From: DATCMH01 sp036563505
GTDB taxonomy: Bacteria > Pseudomonadota > Alphaproteobacteria > Rhizobiales > Beijerinckiaceae
Length of the DNA stretch: 64,000 nt
Assembly (NCBI GenBank): GCA_036563505.1
Contig: DATCMH010000016.1
Location: forward strand, 186,001 to 250,000
Reading direction: 5' to 3'
The notes below the pieces were generated by a model. The model searched no databases, had not been told where the DNA came from, and was given only the letters and a program-made list of their open reading frames with translations. Position numbers and translations under genes: made by a program. Shown here piece after piece: positions 56,990-64,000 of the stretch (its first letter is position 1; every line of letters begins with the position of its first letter).

Positions 56990-58857
56990 CGGCGCGGCTG
57001 AAGAGGGCCCAGGCGCTCCTCGCCGGCACTGGTGCTGCCGCGGCGCTCCTGTGGGGGGCGCAGCTCTCGCGCCTTCACCTCGAAGGCCGAGCCATGCCCC
57101 TCGACCGGCTCGAGGCGCCGCTCCTCGACATGCGACACCTGCTCGTCGGGCCGCGCAAGCCTCCGGGCGAGGTGGTGATCGTCGCGATCGACGACGCCAC
57201 GGTGACCGCGTCCGGCCAGTATCCCTTGAGCCGCGCCCTCGTCACCCAACTGGTGCGGGAGGTTCATCGGCGGGGGCCGAAATCCATCGCCCTCGATCTG
57301 CTCTTCGTCGATCCGGGGCCGCCGGCGGAAGATGAGGCCCTCGGCACCGCCTTGCGCGAGACGGGGGCGGTCATCGCGGCGGCGGCCCTGTTCCCGCAGG
57401 AGCCCGCCCCCGTTCCCACGGGAAGCGACCCGCTCGGAACCGTCGCCCGAGCGGACCGGGTCGTCTGGCCCGTGGCGCGCGTGGCGCAGGGGCCCGTCGG
57501 GCTCGTCAACATCTCCACGGACCACGGCGGCACGCCGCGGCACGTTCCTCTCGTGGTCGGAACGGGTGGCGGGCCCGTGCCCTCGTTCGTTCTGCGCGCC
57601 GTCAGCCAGGCGCTGGGACGCGATCCGCTCATCGAAGAAGATCGGGTCACCATCGCCCAGACGGTCACGCGGACCGACCTCGGCTTGAATCTGCCGCTGC
57701 GCTTCTACGGCCCGCGGCGCTCGATCCCGACGGTGAGCGCAGCGGCCCTGTTGCGCGGCGCTGGAGCCGACCCCGTCATTCGGGACCGGATCGTCGTGAT
57801 CGGCGCCACGGCGGTCGGGACCGGCGATACCTTCTCGACGCCCTTCGATGCCGTGGTTCCCGGCGTTGAGGTGCTGGCGACGGCCATCTCTCACCTTGCG
57901 ACCGGCGACGGCCTCGTGCGCGACCGAGCGATCCGAAGGATCGACAGCGCGCTCGCCGTGTCGGGCGCGCTCGGCGCGGCTCTCCTCATCGCTCTCGTTC
58001 CGGTCGGCCCGGCGCTCGGCATCCTTGCCCTCTCCGTCCTGGCCTGGATCGTCGGCAACACCCTGGCGTTCGGGCAGGGTCTCTGGCTGTCCCTGACCCT
58101 GCCGCTCGCCGCCGCGATCCCCGTCGCGTCGGCCGTGCTCTTCGCCCGCGTCGTCCTCGACCGGCGCCATGCCCGCCGGCTCGCGGCGGCCGCCCTGGCG
58201 CTGCGCCGCTTCCAGCCGCCCGCCTTGGCCGATCGCATCGCGACCGACCCCACGTTCCTGGCGGAGCCGCTCGCGCAAGAGGCCGGCATCGTCTTCCTGG
58301 ATCTGTCGGGCTACACGCGGCTGAGCGAGACGCTCGGGCCCGCCGCGAGCCGGACGTTTCTCGCCGCGTTCCACGCGTTGATCGACGAGGAGGTGCGGCA
58401 CGACGGCGGGATCGTGCTGAGCTTCATGGGCGATGGAGCCATGATCGTCTTCGGCCTGCCCGACCCGAGCCCGCAGGACGGCCCGAACACGCTGGCCGCA
58501 GCCTCGGCCCTCCTGGATCGGATCGGCGCCTGGCTCGCCGGACAGGCGGACCCGCGCGTCGCGGGGCTGGCCGTGCGGGTCGGGGCGCATTATGGGCCTG
58601 TGGTGCTCTCGCGGCTCGGCGGCGGCAGCCACCAGCATATCACGGCGACCGGCGACAGCGTGAACGTCGCGAGCCGCCTTCTCGAGGTTGCGAAGCAGCT
58701 CGGCGCCGGTCTCGTCGTGAGCGAGACGCTCTGCAAGGCGGCCCCAGGATTCCAGGGCCGGTTCGACGGCCACCGCACGGTGGACATTCGCGGCCGCCGT
58801 CAGCCTCTGGCCGTGGTGTTCCGGCTCGCGCGGACGACGCTTCCAGCCGGCGCGTGA
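56986..58857 (+). CDS. CHASE2-domain class III adenylate/guanylate cyclase
   Basis: The 623-residue protein has an N-terminal helix and a periplasmic CHASE2 sensor (about residues 30-325: LLDMRHLLVGPRKPPGEVVIVAIDDATV to DRIVVIGATAVGTGDTFSTPF). Three membrane helices (325-395) and a cyclase domain follow. Metal Asp439 (VFLDLSGYT) and Asp483 (FMGDGAM) and transition-state Asn560 and Arg564 (GDSVNVASR) are present. The purine-contacting Lys two residues before the F-x-G-D is Ser479 here, so specificity or activity needs testing. Its start overlaps the FecR stop. Confidence 0.9.
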   Translation: MTARLKRAQALLAGTGAAAALLWGAQLSRLHLEGRAMPLDRLEAPLLDMRHLLVGPRKPPGEVVIVAIDDATVTASGQYPLSRALVTQLVREVHRRGPKSIALDLLFVDPGPPAEDEALGTALRETGAVIAAAALFPQEPAPVPTGSDPLGTVARADRVVWPVARVAQGPVGLVNISTDHGGTPRHVPLVVGTGGGPVPSFVLRAVSQALGRDPLIEEDRVTIAQTVTRTDLGLNLPLRFYGPRRSIPTVSAAALLRGAGADPVIRDRIVVIGATAVGTGDTFSTPFDAVVPGVEVLATAISHLATGDGLVRDRAIRRIDSALAVSGALGAALLIALVPVGPALGILALSVLAWIVGNTLAFGQGLWLSLTLPLAAAIPVASAVLFARVVLDRRHARRLAAAALALRRFQPPALADRIATDPTFLAEPLAQEAGIVFLDLSGYTRLSETLGPAASRTFLAAFHALIDEEVRHDGGIVLSFMGDGAMIVFGLPDPSPQDGPNTLAAASALLDRIGAWLAGQADPRVAGLAVRVGAHYGPVVLSRLGGGSHQHITATGDSVNVASRLLEVAKQLGAGLVVSETLCKAAPGFQGRFDGHRTVDIRGRRQPLAVVFRLARTTLPAGA

Positions 58858-58867
58858 GCCCTCCCGG

Positions 58868-59797
58868 TCAGAAACAGGCCTCGCAGATCGCCGCCAGGTG
58901 GCGATGATCCGTGCCGCAGCAGCCGCCCAGCACGCACAGGCCCGGAAGCTTGGCGCGCAAGCGCCGATAGTCCCGGCCGAGTTCCGACGGATCGCCGGGA
59001 TCGAGCTCCGTTGCCGCGTCGAGTTCGGCATGGCTGCGGCGCGACGCGTTCGCTCGGACGCCGCCGAGGCGCTCGCGCCAGGGCCCCGCCGTCTCGAGCG
59101 TGTCGGCGAAGTGGTCCGGATGGGCGCAGTTAATCATGTAATAGGCCGGATAGGCCCCGGTCGCCCGTTCAGTCCGCGCGATCGCCTGCTCCAGGCTCTC
59201 GCCGGAGGGAAGCCGTCCGTCGGTCTCCACCGTGAACGACACCGCGACGGGCAGGCCGCAGTCCCGGGCCGCGAGAACGATCCCGGCAGCCTCGTCGGCG
59301 GAGGTCATCGTGACCGCGCTCGCCATGTCGACGCCTCCGTCGCGGAGGGCCTGCATCTGGGGGCAGTGGTAGGCGGCTGCTTCCGGCACACTCATGGCTT
59401 GCCCGACCACGTAGCCGTCGCCCCGCGGGCCGAGGACGCCGTTGAGGACGACCGGACGGCCCGGCATCCGACGCGCGCGCAGGTCGCGGATGACAGCGGC
59501 AGCCTTGAGGTTGGCCGTCCGGAGGTCGTCGGCGCTCAGCCCCAGCCGTTCGGCCCAGTCCGGATTGGCGCGCCAAGTCGGCGTATCGAGGACAAAACCC
59601 GCTTCGTGCGCCGACGCCAAGGCGAAGTAGGGCTCGAAGTAACGCTCCAGGAGCGCCCGCCCCTCTTGGGAGAGCACGAGAGGAAACGCGGCGAAGAACG
59701 GCAGGTCGACCCTCTCGTGGAAGACGAGGGTGGTCTCCAGGCCGCCGTCCGTGATGTACGGGCGGCCGTGGGCTTTGGGGAGTTCAGCAGAGGTCAT
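58868..59797 (-). CDS. Homocysteine S-methyltransferase family protein
   Basis: The 309-residue barrel protein begins MTSAELPKAHGRPYITDGGLETTLVF. It has the zinc ligands expected of the family: a Cys in MINCAHPDHFADTL and the pair in LGGCCGTDHRHLAAI. VVLNGVLGPRGDGYVVGQ and VSFTVETDGRLPSGESL are also present. MmuM-type enzymes use S-methylmethionine or similar donors. It converges with the cyclase and is followed upstream by the small DUF1127 gene on the same strand. Confidence 0.9.
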   Translation of the reverse strand: MTSAELPKAHGRPYITDGGLETTLVFHERVDLPFFAAFPLVLSQEGRALLERYFEPYFALASAHEAGFVLDTPTWRANPDWAERLGLSADDLRTANLKAAAVIRDLRARRMPGRPVVLNGVLGPRGDGYVVGQAMSVPEAAAYHCPQMQALRDGGVDMASAVTMTSADEAAGIVLAARDCGLPVAVSFTVETDGRLPSGESLEQAIARTERATGAYPAYYMINCAHPDHFADTLETAGPWRERLGGVRANASRRSHAELDAATELDPGDPSELGRDYRRLRAKLPGLCVLGGCCGTDHRHLAAICEACF

Positions 59798-59835
59798 GGC
59801 GACATCCTCGGCAGGATACGATTGCGGACGACGCT

Positions 59836-60096
59836 TCAGCGGTCGAGGCCGTACTCGTCGCTGCGCGCGAACGCGACGCGGCCGGAGGCGTCCCGGAGCC
59901 GAACGAGGCCGACGTCGCGCAGCAGGCGATCGTCGAGCCCCGTGAGCTCGCGCCGGGACGCGCGGACGCTCCGGAAGACGGTCCAGGCCGCCGCGAGCGA
60001 GCGCAGCCAATTCGTCCGTCGGGGGGCCGAAGACGTCGAACGGGTCTCATTGAGGGGCAGGAGAGCCGAAGCGTCGGCGCGTGCGTGTGAGGACAT
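59836..60096 (-). CDS. DUF1127 small basic protein
   Basis: The 86-residue protein contains the DUF1127 core RRELTGLDDRLLRDVGLVR near its end, after a helix WLRSLAAAWTVFRSVRAS. DUF1127 proteins are short Arg-rich proteins; in alphaproteobacteria some bind RNA and affect phosphate or carbon metabolism. The start MSSHARADASALL is an ATG with GGAGCACCCCC upstream. A strong CRP/FNR-type palindrome lies about 98 bases ahead of its start. Confidence 0.85.
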   Translation of the reverse strand: MSSHARADASALLPLNETRSTSSAPRRTNWLRSLAAAWTVFRSVRASRRELTGLDDRLLRDVGLVRLRDASGRVAFARSDEYGLDR

Positions 60097-60186
60097 GGGG
60101 GTGCTCCATCGGGCGACACGGTTGCAGGAACGGGCGCCGTCGCGAGCGCCACGGCCTGCACCATGGCCGAGGGGCGAGCCCGTCAC

Positions 60187-60202
60187 CGTGATCCGGATCA
60201 CA
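60187..60202. promoter_or_regulatory. Near-perfect CRP-type binding site
   Basis: CGTGATCCGGATCACA matches the CRP consensus TGTGA-N6-TCACA at 9 of 10 defined positions, and its inner 14 bases GTGATCCGGATCAC are a perfect palindrome. It lies between the divergent DUF1127 gene (start 98 bases away) and the hydrolase gene (start 213 bases away). The TGATC-NN-GATCA core equals that upstream of the Crp-type gene. Confidence 0.65.
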
Positions 60203-60407
60203 GAAGCAGGACCTGCCCTCGTTCCCCATCTCGATGACGGATCGCGGCTCCCCGACGCGGCGTCCGCACTTCGGCACTGGAGCGATCTGTGTTTCGGAGT
60301 ACCGTGAACACCCGTCGAGCCGATCGGAGCGCAAGCTCCTCGTGACCGCTCGAACTCCGTGACAGGTCGGCCCGCCGTTCGCCCCGTTGCTGCTTCGATC
60401 AAGGCCC

Positions 60408-61940
60408 ATGCGCCGACGCATCTCGACCATCGCCCTGGCGGCCCTCGCCGTCGTCGCAGCCGTGGCGATCGGGCTCAGCCTGTTCATGCTGTTTCGCGGG
60501 CAGGCCGGTCTCGCCATCGAGCGCACCGTCGTCGGCTCGACACCCGCGACCGTCTATCGCCCGCACGGAAGCAAGCCGGCGCCGGCCGTCGTCGTGGCGC
60601 ACGGCTTCGCCGGCTCGCAGCCGCTCATGGCCGCCTTCGCGACCACCTTCGCCCGGAACGGCTTCGTCGCGGTGACCTTCGACTTCCCCGGCCACGGGCG
60701 CAATCCGCGGCCTTTGCCCGGCAATCCCGCGCAGGAGGGCGGGACGACGGGCGCGCTGGTGGACGAGACGCTTCGCGTTCTCGCCTTCGCGCGCACTCTG
60801 GGCGACGGCCGCGTCGCCCTGCTCGGCCACTCAATGGCCTCTGACGTCGTGATCCGCGCCGCGCAGCAGGACACGGATGTGGGCGCCACCATCGCCGTCT
60901 CGATGTTCTCGCGCACCGCCACGGCCGCGAGCCCACGCAACCTCCTCGTGATCGCCGGAGACTGGGAGGGACGGCTCAAGGTAGAGGCGTTGCGGGTGGT
61001 CGGGCTCGCGAGCGCCCCGGAGTCTCCAAAGGAAGGCATCACCTATGGCGACTTCGCGGCCGGCACCGCCCGGCGCGCGGCGTTCAGCCCGAACGTCGAG
61101 CATATCGGGGTCCTGTTCAGCTCGCGGTCGATGGAGGAGGCTCTCGGCTGGCTCGAGGCCAGCTTCGGCATGGCCCGGGGCATGACGCGCTTCATCAACG
61201 GGCGGGGACCATGGATCGTGCTCCTGCTCACGGGTTTCGTGCTCCTGGCTTGGCCGCTCTCGCGCCTTCTGCCCGTACTCCGTGATCCGCCGGCCGGCGC
61301 GGCCCTGTCAGGCTGGCGCTTGTGGGCGCTCCTGATCGGTCCGGCCGTGCTGACGCCGCTGATCCTGCGCGTCGTACCGACCAAGTTCTTGCCCGTGCTC
61401 GTCGCCGACTACGTTGCGGCCCACTTCGCGCTCTACGGCCTGCTGACGATCGCTGGCCTCCGGCTCGTCGGGCTGCGGCGGGACGCGGTGGCGCGCGCAC
61501 CAGTCCGGCACGCCGCCCTGATCGGTGCGGTGGTGGGCGCGATCCTCTACGCCGTCGTGGGGCTCGGCGCCGTCATCGACGCCTGGATCGCCTCCTTCGT
61601 GCCTGTTCCGGCACGGGTGCCGATCATCCTGGCGATCCTCGCGGGGGCGCTCCCCTACTTCCTCGCCGACGAGTGGCTGACGCGCGGCAGCGGGCGCTGG
61701 GCCTACGCTGCCTCGAAGCTGGCGTTTCTCCTCTCGCTCGCGCTCGCGGTCGGGCTCGACCCGAGACGGCTGTTCTTTCTCGTCATCATCGTGCCGGCGA
61801 TCCTGGTGCTGTTCCTGATCTACGGCGCGCTCAGCGCCTGGACCTACCGGCGGACGGGCCACCCCGCGGTCGGGGCGATCGCCAACGCGATCGCGTTCGC
61901 CTGGGCTCTCGGGGTCACCTTCCCTCTCGTGGCCTCTTGA
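60408..61940 (+). CDS. Alpha/beta hydrolase fused to a polytopic membrane domain
   Basis: Residues 5-30 form a membrane anchor. Residues 45-230 are an alpha/beta hydrolase (VVAHGFAGSQPLMAAFA, FDFPGHGRNPRP and the nucleophile motif LLGHSMASDV). After about 265 come seven to eight membrane helices (WIVLLLTGFVLLAWPLSRLL through ANAIAFAWALGVTFPL). The hydrolase half is like dienelactone-hydrolase relatives. The ATG at 60408 has AAGG nearby. The membrane half suggests action on a lipid or transport-linked substrate, unproven. Confidence 0.85.
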   Translation: MRRRISTIALAALAVVAAVAIGLSLFMLFRGQAGLAIERTVVGSTPATVYRPHGSKPAPAVVVAHGFAGSQPLMAAFATTFARNGFVAVTFDFPGHGRNPRPLPGNPAQEGGTTGALVDETLRVLAFARTLGDGRVALLGHSMASDVVIRAAQQDTDVGATIAVSMFSRTATAASPRNLLVIAGDWEGRLKVEALRVVGLASAPESPKEGITYGDFAAGTARRAAFSPNVEHIGVLFSSRSMEEALGWLEASFGMARGMTRFINGRGPWIVLLLTGFVLLAWPLSRLLPVLRDPPAGAALSGWRLWALLIGPAVLTPLILRVVPTKFLPVLVADYVAAHFALYGLLTIAGLRLVGLRRDAVARAPVRHAALIGAVVGAILYAVVGLGAVIDAWIASFVPVPARVPIILAILAGALPYFLADEWLTRGSGRWAYAASKLAFLLSLALAVGLDPRRLFFLVIIVPAILVLFLIYGALSAWTYRRTGHPAVGAIANAIAFAWALGVTFPLVAS

Positions 61941-62000
61941 CGGGCGGGAGGCGGATCGAGGCTGTATGTTCATGAGCGGCAGGAACGGGCACCGATCATC

Positions 62001-63023
62001 GTGATTTCAGGAGCGAACGCTCTCTCGGCCCGACGCGGTCGGCGGATCTTCCTCATCGGGGCGACGGGCACGATCGGCCGGGCGACCGCGCGGGCGCTCG
62101 TGGAGCGCGGCCATGAGGTGGTCTGCTTCGTCCGGCCCCGGTCGGGCTCGTCGATCGACCGCGCCGGGGATGAGCGGGTTCGTCCGCTCGAAGGGGCCGA
62201 ACGCCGATTCGGCGACGTGACCGACCCCGTCTCCCTCGCGCGCGATGGTTTTCGCGGCGAGCGCTTCGACACCCTCGTCTCGTGTCTCGCGTCGCGGACC
62301 GGGGCCCCTCGCGACGCCTGGGCGATCGATCACGACGCTCATCTCGCGGTGCTGGACGCCGCCAGGGCAGCGGGTGTCTCCCATGTCGTCCTGCTGTCGG
62401 CGATCTGCGTTCAGAAGCCGCTTCTCGCCTTCCAGCATGCGAAGCTCGCTTTCGAGCGGGCCCTGATCGGGTCCGGCCTCGACTACACGATCGTCAGGCC
62501 CACCGCCTACTTCAAGTCGCTCTCGGGCCAAGTCGATCGCGTGAGGAGGGGCAAGCCGTGGCTGCTGTTCGGCGATGGCGCGCTGACCGCCTGCAAGCCG
62601 ATCAGCGACGGTGACCTGGCCCGTTACTTGGCCGAATGCGTCGAGAACGCCGACCGGCGCAACAGCGTTCTCCCGATCGGCGGGCCGGGCGAGGCGATCA
62701 CGCCGAGGCAGCAGGGGGAGGCGCTGTTTTCCCTGCTCGGCCGGGCGCCGCGCTTCAGGCACGTGCCGGTGTCTCTGCTCGACGCGATCATCGGGCCGCT
62801 CGCCGCGCTCGGCCGCGTGGTGCCCTCCCTCCGCGACAAGGCCGAGTTCGCGCGGATCGGACGCTACTACGCCACAGAATCCATGCTCGTCCTCGACAGC
62901 GCTTCGGGCCGCTACGACGCGGCGGCCACCCCCAGCACGGGGGCGGAGACCTTGTTCGATTACTATGCGCGCCTGATCCGGGGCGAGACGGACGCCGAGC
63001 GCGGCGAGCACGCGGTCTTCTGA
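62001..63023 (+). CDS. bciA: Divinyl chlorophyllide a 8-vinyl-reductase, BciA type
   Basis: BciA reduces the 8-vinyl group of divinyl (proto)chlorophyllide with NADPH in (bacterio)chlorophyll synthesis. The 340-residue SDR-like protein starts from GTG and has IFLIGATGTIGRATARALVERGHEV (NADP loop). LVSCLASRTGAPRDAWAIDHDAHLAVLDAARAAGVSHVVLLSAICVQKPLLAFQHAKLAFE and YTIVRPTAYFKSLSGQVDRVRRGKP follow, the latter diagnostic of BciA. No other photosynthesis gene adjoins it, so the pathway is encoded elsewhere. Confidence 0.92.
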   Translation: MISGANALSARRGRRIFLIGATGTIGRATARALVERGHEVVCFVRPRSGSSIDRAGDERVRPLEGAERRFGDVTDPVSLARDGFRGERFDTLVSCLASRTGAPRDAWAIDHDAHLAVLDAARAAGVSHVVLLSAICVQKPLLAFQHAKLAFERALIGSGLDYTIVRPTAYFKSLSGQVDRVRRGKPWLLFGDGALTACKPISDGDLARYLAECVENADRRNSVLPIGGPGEAITPRQQGEALFSLLGRAPRFRHVPVSLLDAIIGPLAALGRVVPSLRDKAEFARIGRYYATESMLVLDSASGRYDAAATPSTGAETLFDYYARLIRGETDAERGEHAVF

Positions 63024-63027
63024 ACGT

Positions 63028-63579
63028 TCACCCCGCGCCGGCTCGGGACCCACGATCGTCTCGCGTTTCCTCGATGCTCGCGCGCAACGTCTCGAACCGC
63101 GCCAACTGCGCCGGGTCGAGGCTGCGGTCCGCCCCGCGGCGGACGAAAACCTTGAACATCGCGGCGCCATCGAGGCTCACGAATTGCACGGAGCACGAGC
63201 GCTTGCCGAAGAAAGGCCGATCGACGCAGTAGATCGCCGCGCAGCGCTCCGCCCGCAGGTGCCCGCCGAGCGGCGCGTCGCCGTGGATGTTGAAGTAGCC
63301 TCGGCCCGCCTCGCCGGGCGGCAGCGCCGTCTTGATCTCGAACACGCCGTCGCGGCTGTGGACGAGGAACATGACCTCGCCCCAGCCCGTCAGCTCGGCC
63401 CAGATCTCGGCGAAGCGCCCCCCGTCGATCGCGGCCGCCTGACCCTCCGGCAGGCAGTCGAGGACCGTGCGGTAGGGAACCCCGTGGCGCTCCGCCACGG
63501 CCTCGAGCACGCCGTCGGGCTTCGCCTCGAGGTCGGCCCGGACGGCCGCGACCGGGGCGGACAGGGTTATCGCGTCCAT
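63028..63579 (-). CDS. hutX: Heme utilisation cytosolic carrier HutX/HugX
   Basis: The 183-residue protein has the HutX/HugX pattern: PDGVLEAVAERHGVPYRTVLDCLPEGQAAAIDGGRFAEIWAELTGWGEVMFLVHS. GYFNIHGDAPLGGHLRAERCAAIYCVDRPFFGKRSCSVQFVSLDGAAMFKVFV follows. HutX carries heme in the cytoplasm. It begins 4 bases after the hmuQ stop and ends the heme operon, 5 bases from the convergent bciA stop. Confidence 0.92.
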   Translation of the reverse strand: MDAITLSAPVAAVRADLEAKPDGVLEAVAERHGVPYRTVLDCLPEGQAAAIDGGRFAEIWAELTGWGEVMFLVHSRDGVFEIKTALPPGEAGRGYFNIHGDAPLGGHLRAERCAAIYCVDRPFFGKRSCSVQFVSLDGAAMFKVFVRRGADRSLDPAQLARFETLRASIEETRDDRGSRAGAG

Positions 63580-63583
63580 CGCC

Positions 63584-63916
63584 TCACTCCGCCGCTTGGC
63601 GGACGGAGCTCACGGTCTGGATGACCTCGAAACCCTCGAACTCGGGGTGGCCCAGGGTGAGAGGCCGGTTCGCCGGCGCGCGGGCGTGGGAGCGGCGGAA
63701 CTGCTCGGAGCGCGTCCAGGCCTCGAAATGGGCGCGCGAGGCCCAGACCGTATGGGAGGAGTAGAGGACATGGTCCTCCCGCTCGGGACCGCGCAGCATG
63801 TGGAACTCCACGAAGCCTTCGAGTTCGTGCAGGTGCGTCTCGCGGTTGAGCCAGACGGCTTCGAAATCCTGCGCGGCGTCCTTGATGACGCGGAAACGAT
63901 TCATGGCGATGAACAT
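63584..63916 (-). CDS. hmuQ: Heme-degrading monooxygenase, HmuQ type
   Basis: The 110-residue ABM-fold protein reads MFIAMNRFRVIKDAAQDFEAVWLNRETHLHELEGFVEFHMLRGPEREDHVLYSSHTVWASRAHFEAW. The Asn near position 6 and the SSHTVWASRAHFEAWTRSEQFRRSHA helix fit the IsdG/HmuQ family, in which a His binds heme. HmuQ and HmuD are the Bradyrhizobium heme-cleaving enzymes. It sits between the receptor gene and hutX. Confidence 0.88.
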   Translation of the reverse strand: MFIAMNRFRVIKDAAQDFEAVWLNRETHLHELEGFVEFHMLRGPEREDHVLYSSHTVWASRAHFEAWTRSEQFRRSHARAPANRPLTLGHPEFEGFEVIQTVSSVRQAAE

Positions 63917-63937
63917 CTCAAGTCTCCTCTTCCTGGG

Positions 63938-64000
63938 TCAGAAACGCATGTCGTAGCGGATCGGGGCGGTGAAACTGGCGCTCGCCCGCCCGGCCTCGGG
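63938..64000 (-). CDS. C-terminal end of a TonB-dependent outer-membrane receptor (partial)
   Basis: The last 20 codons read ASASFTAPIRYDMRF and stop; the receptor continues beyond the window. The final strand ending in Phe is the beta-signal of outer-membrane barrels, and the hmuQ and hutX neighbours point to a hemin/hemoglobin receptor. This is inferred from the tail and context only. Confidence 0.6.
   Translation of the reverse strand, partial: PEAGRASASFTAPIRYDMRF

Overview
The window is chromosomal DNA of a very GC-rich alphaproteobacterium of the order Hyphomicrobiales (Rhizobiales). The evidence is the gene order: rpsP-rimM-trmD-rplS beside ffh, a dapF-mtaB-ftsY and ccm block next to aconitase, and an acpXL-fabZ-fabF2-fabF1-adh-lpxXL cluster of the rhizobial type for very-long-chain lipid A acyl chains. 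A divinyl chlorophyllide 8-vinyl reductase (bciA type) and an AerR/PpaA-like B12-binding regulator suggest an aerobic anoxygenic phototroph or a close relative, with Methylobacteriaceae or Salinarimonadaceae as the best guess. No phage, plasmid, rRNA, tRNA or CRISPR locus was found.

Layout. Bases 1-5045 hold translation and secretion genes (rplS, trmD, rimM, rpsP, ffh) plus a small cysteine-pair protein. Bases 5373-15900 are mixed: L,D-transpeptidase, methyltransferase/LysR pair, B12 regulator, a fused ring-cleavage dioxygenase/hydrolase, gamma-glutamyltranspeptidase, a LemA-TPM-TPM envelope set and a DUF1223 protein. Bases 15905-22276 are the lipid A very-long-chain fatty acid operon. Bases 22938-35228 hold acnA, the cytochrome c maturation genes ccmAB/C/D/G, azlCD, a pseudouridine synthase, ftsY, septation protein A, mtaB and dapF. 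Bases 35438-40683 hold an exported GyrI-like protein, a HAD phosphatase, hicAB, a metallo-hydrolase, a membrane protein and a 25-codon ORF with an extreme Shine-Dalgarno. Bases 40969-49494 hold a TRAP transporter with a convergent LuxR gene, an orphan receiver, a Tad-type von Willebrand protein, a potassium channel and nagB-GNAT. Bases 49553-54982 are a polyamine/opine-type ABC transporter with an amidohydrolase. Bases 55600-58857 are a Crp-FecR-CHASE2 cyclase cassette. The end holds a homocysteine methyltransferase, a DUF1127 protein, a hydrolase-membrane fusion, bciA and a heme-use operon (hmuQ-hutX and the end of an outer-membrane receptor).

Two themes stand out. First, at least three families of GC-rich palindromic intergenic repeats recur and have invaded operons. 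In three places they are translated in frame: ahead of rimM, between ccmA and ccmB (joining them into one reading frame), and in the N-terminus of an ABC permease. Second, bases 55600-58857 look like a self-contained cAMP circuit: a Crp-type regulator with CRP-like DNA-reading and cAMP-contact residues, a FecR-domain protein and a CHASE2 class III cyclase in one overlapping operon. Operator-like palindromes lie upstream, and a related near-perfect CRP-type site lies 4 kb away.
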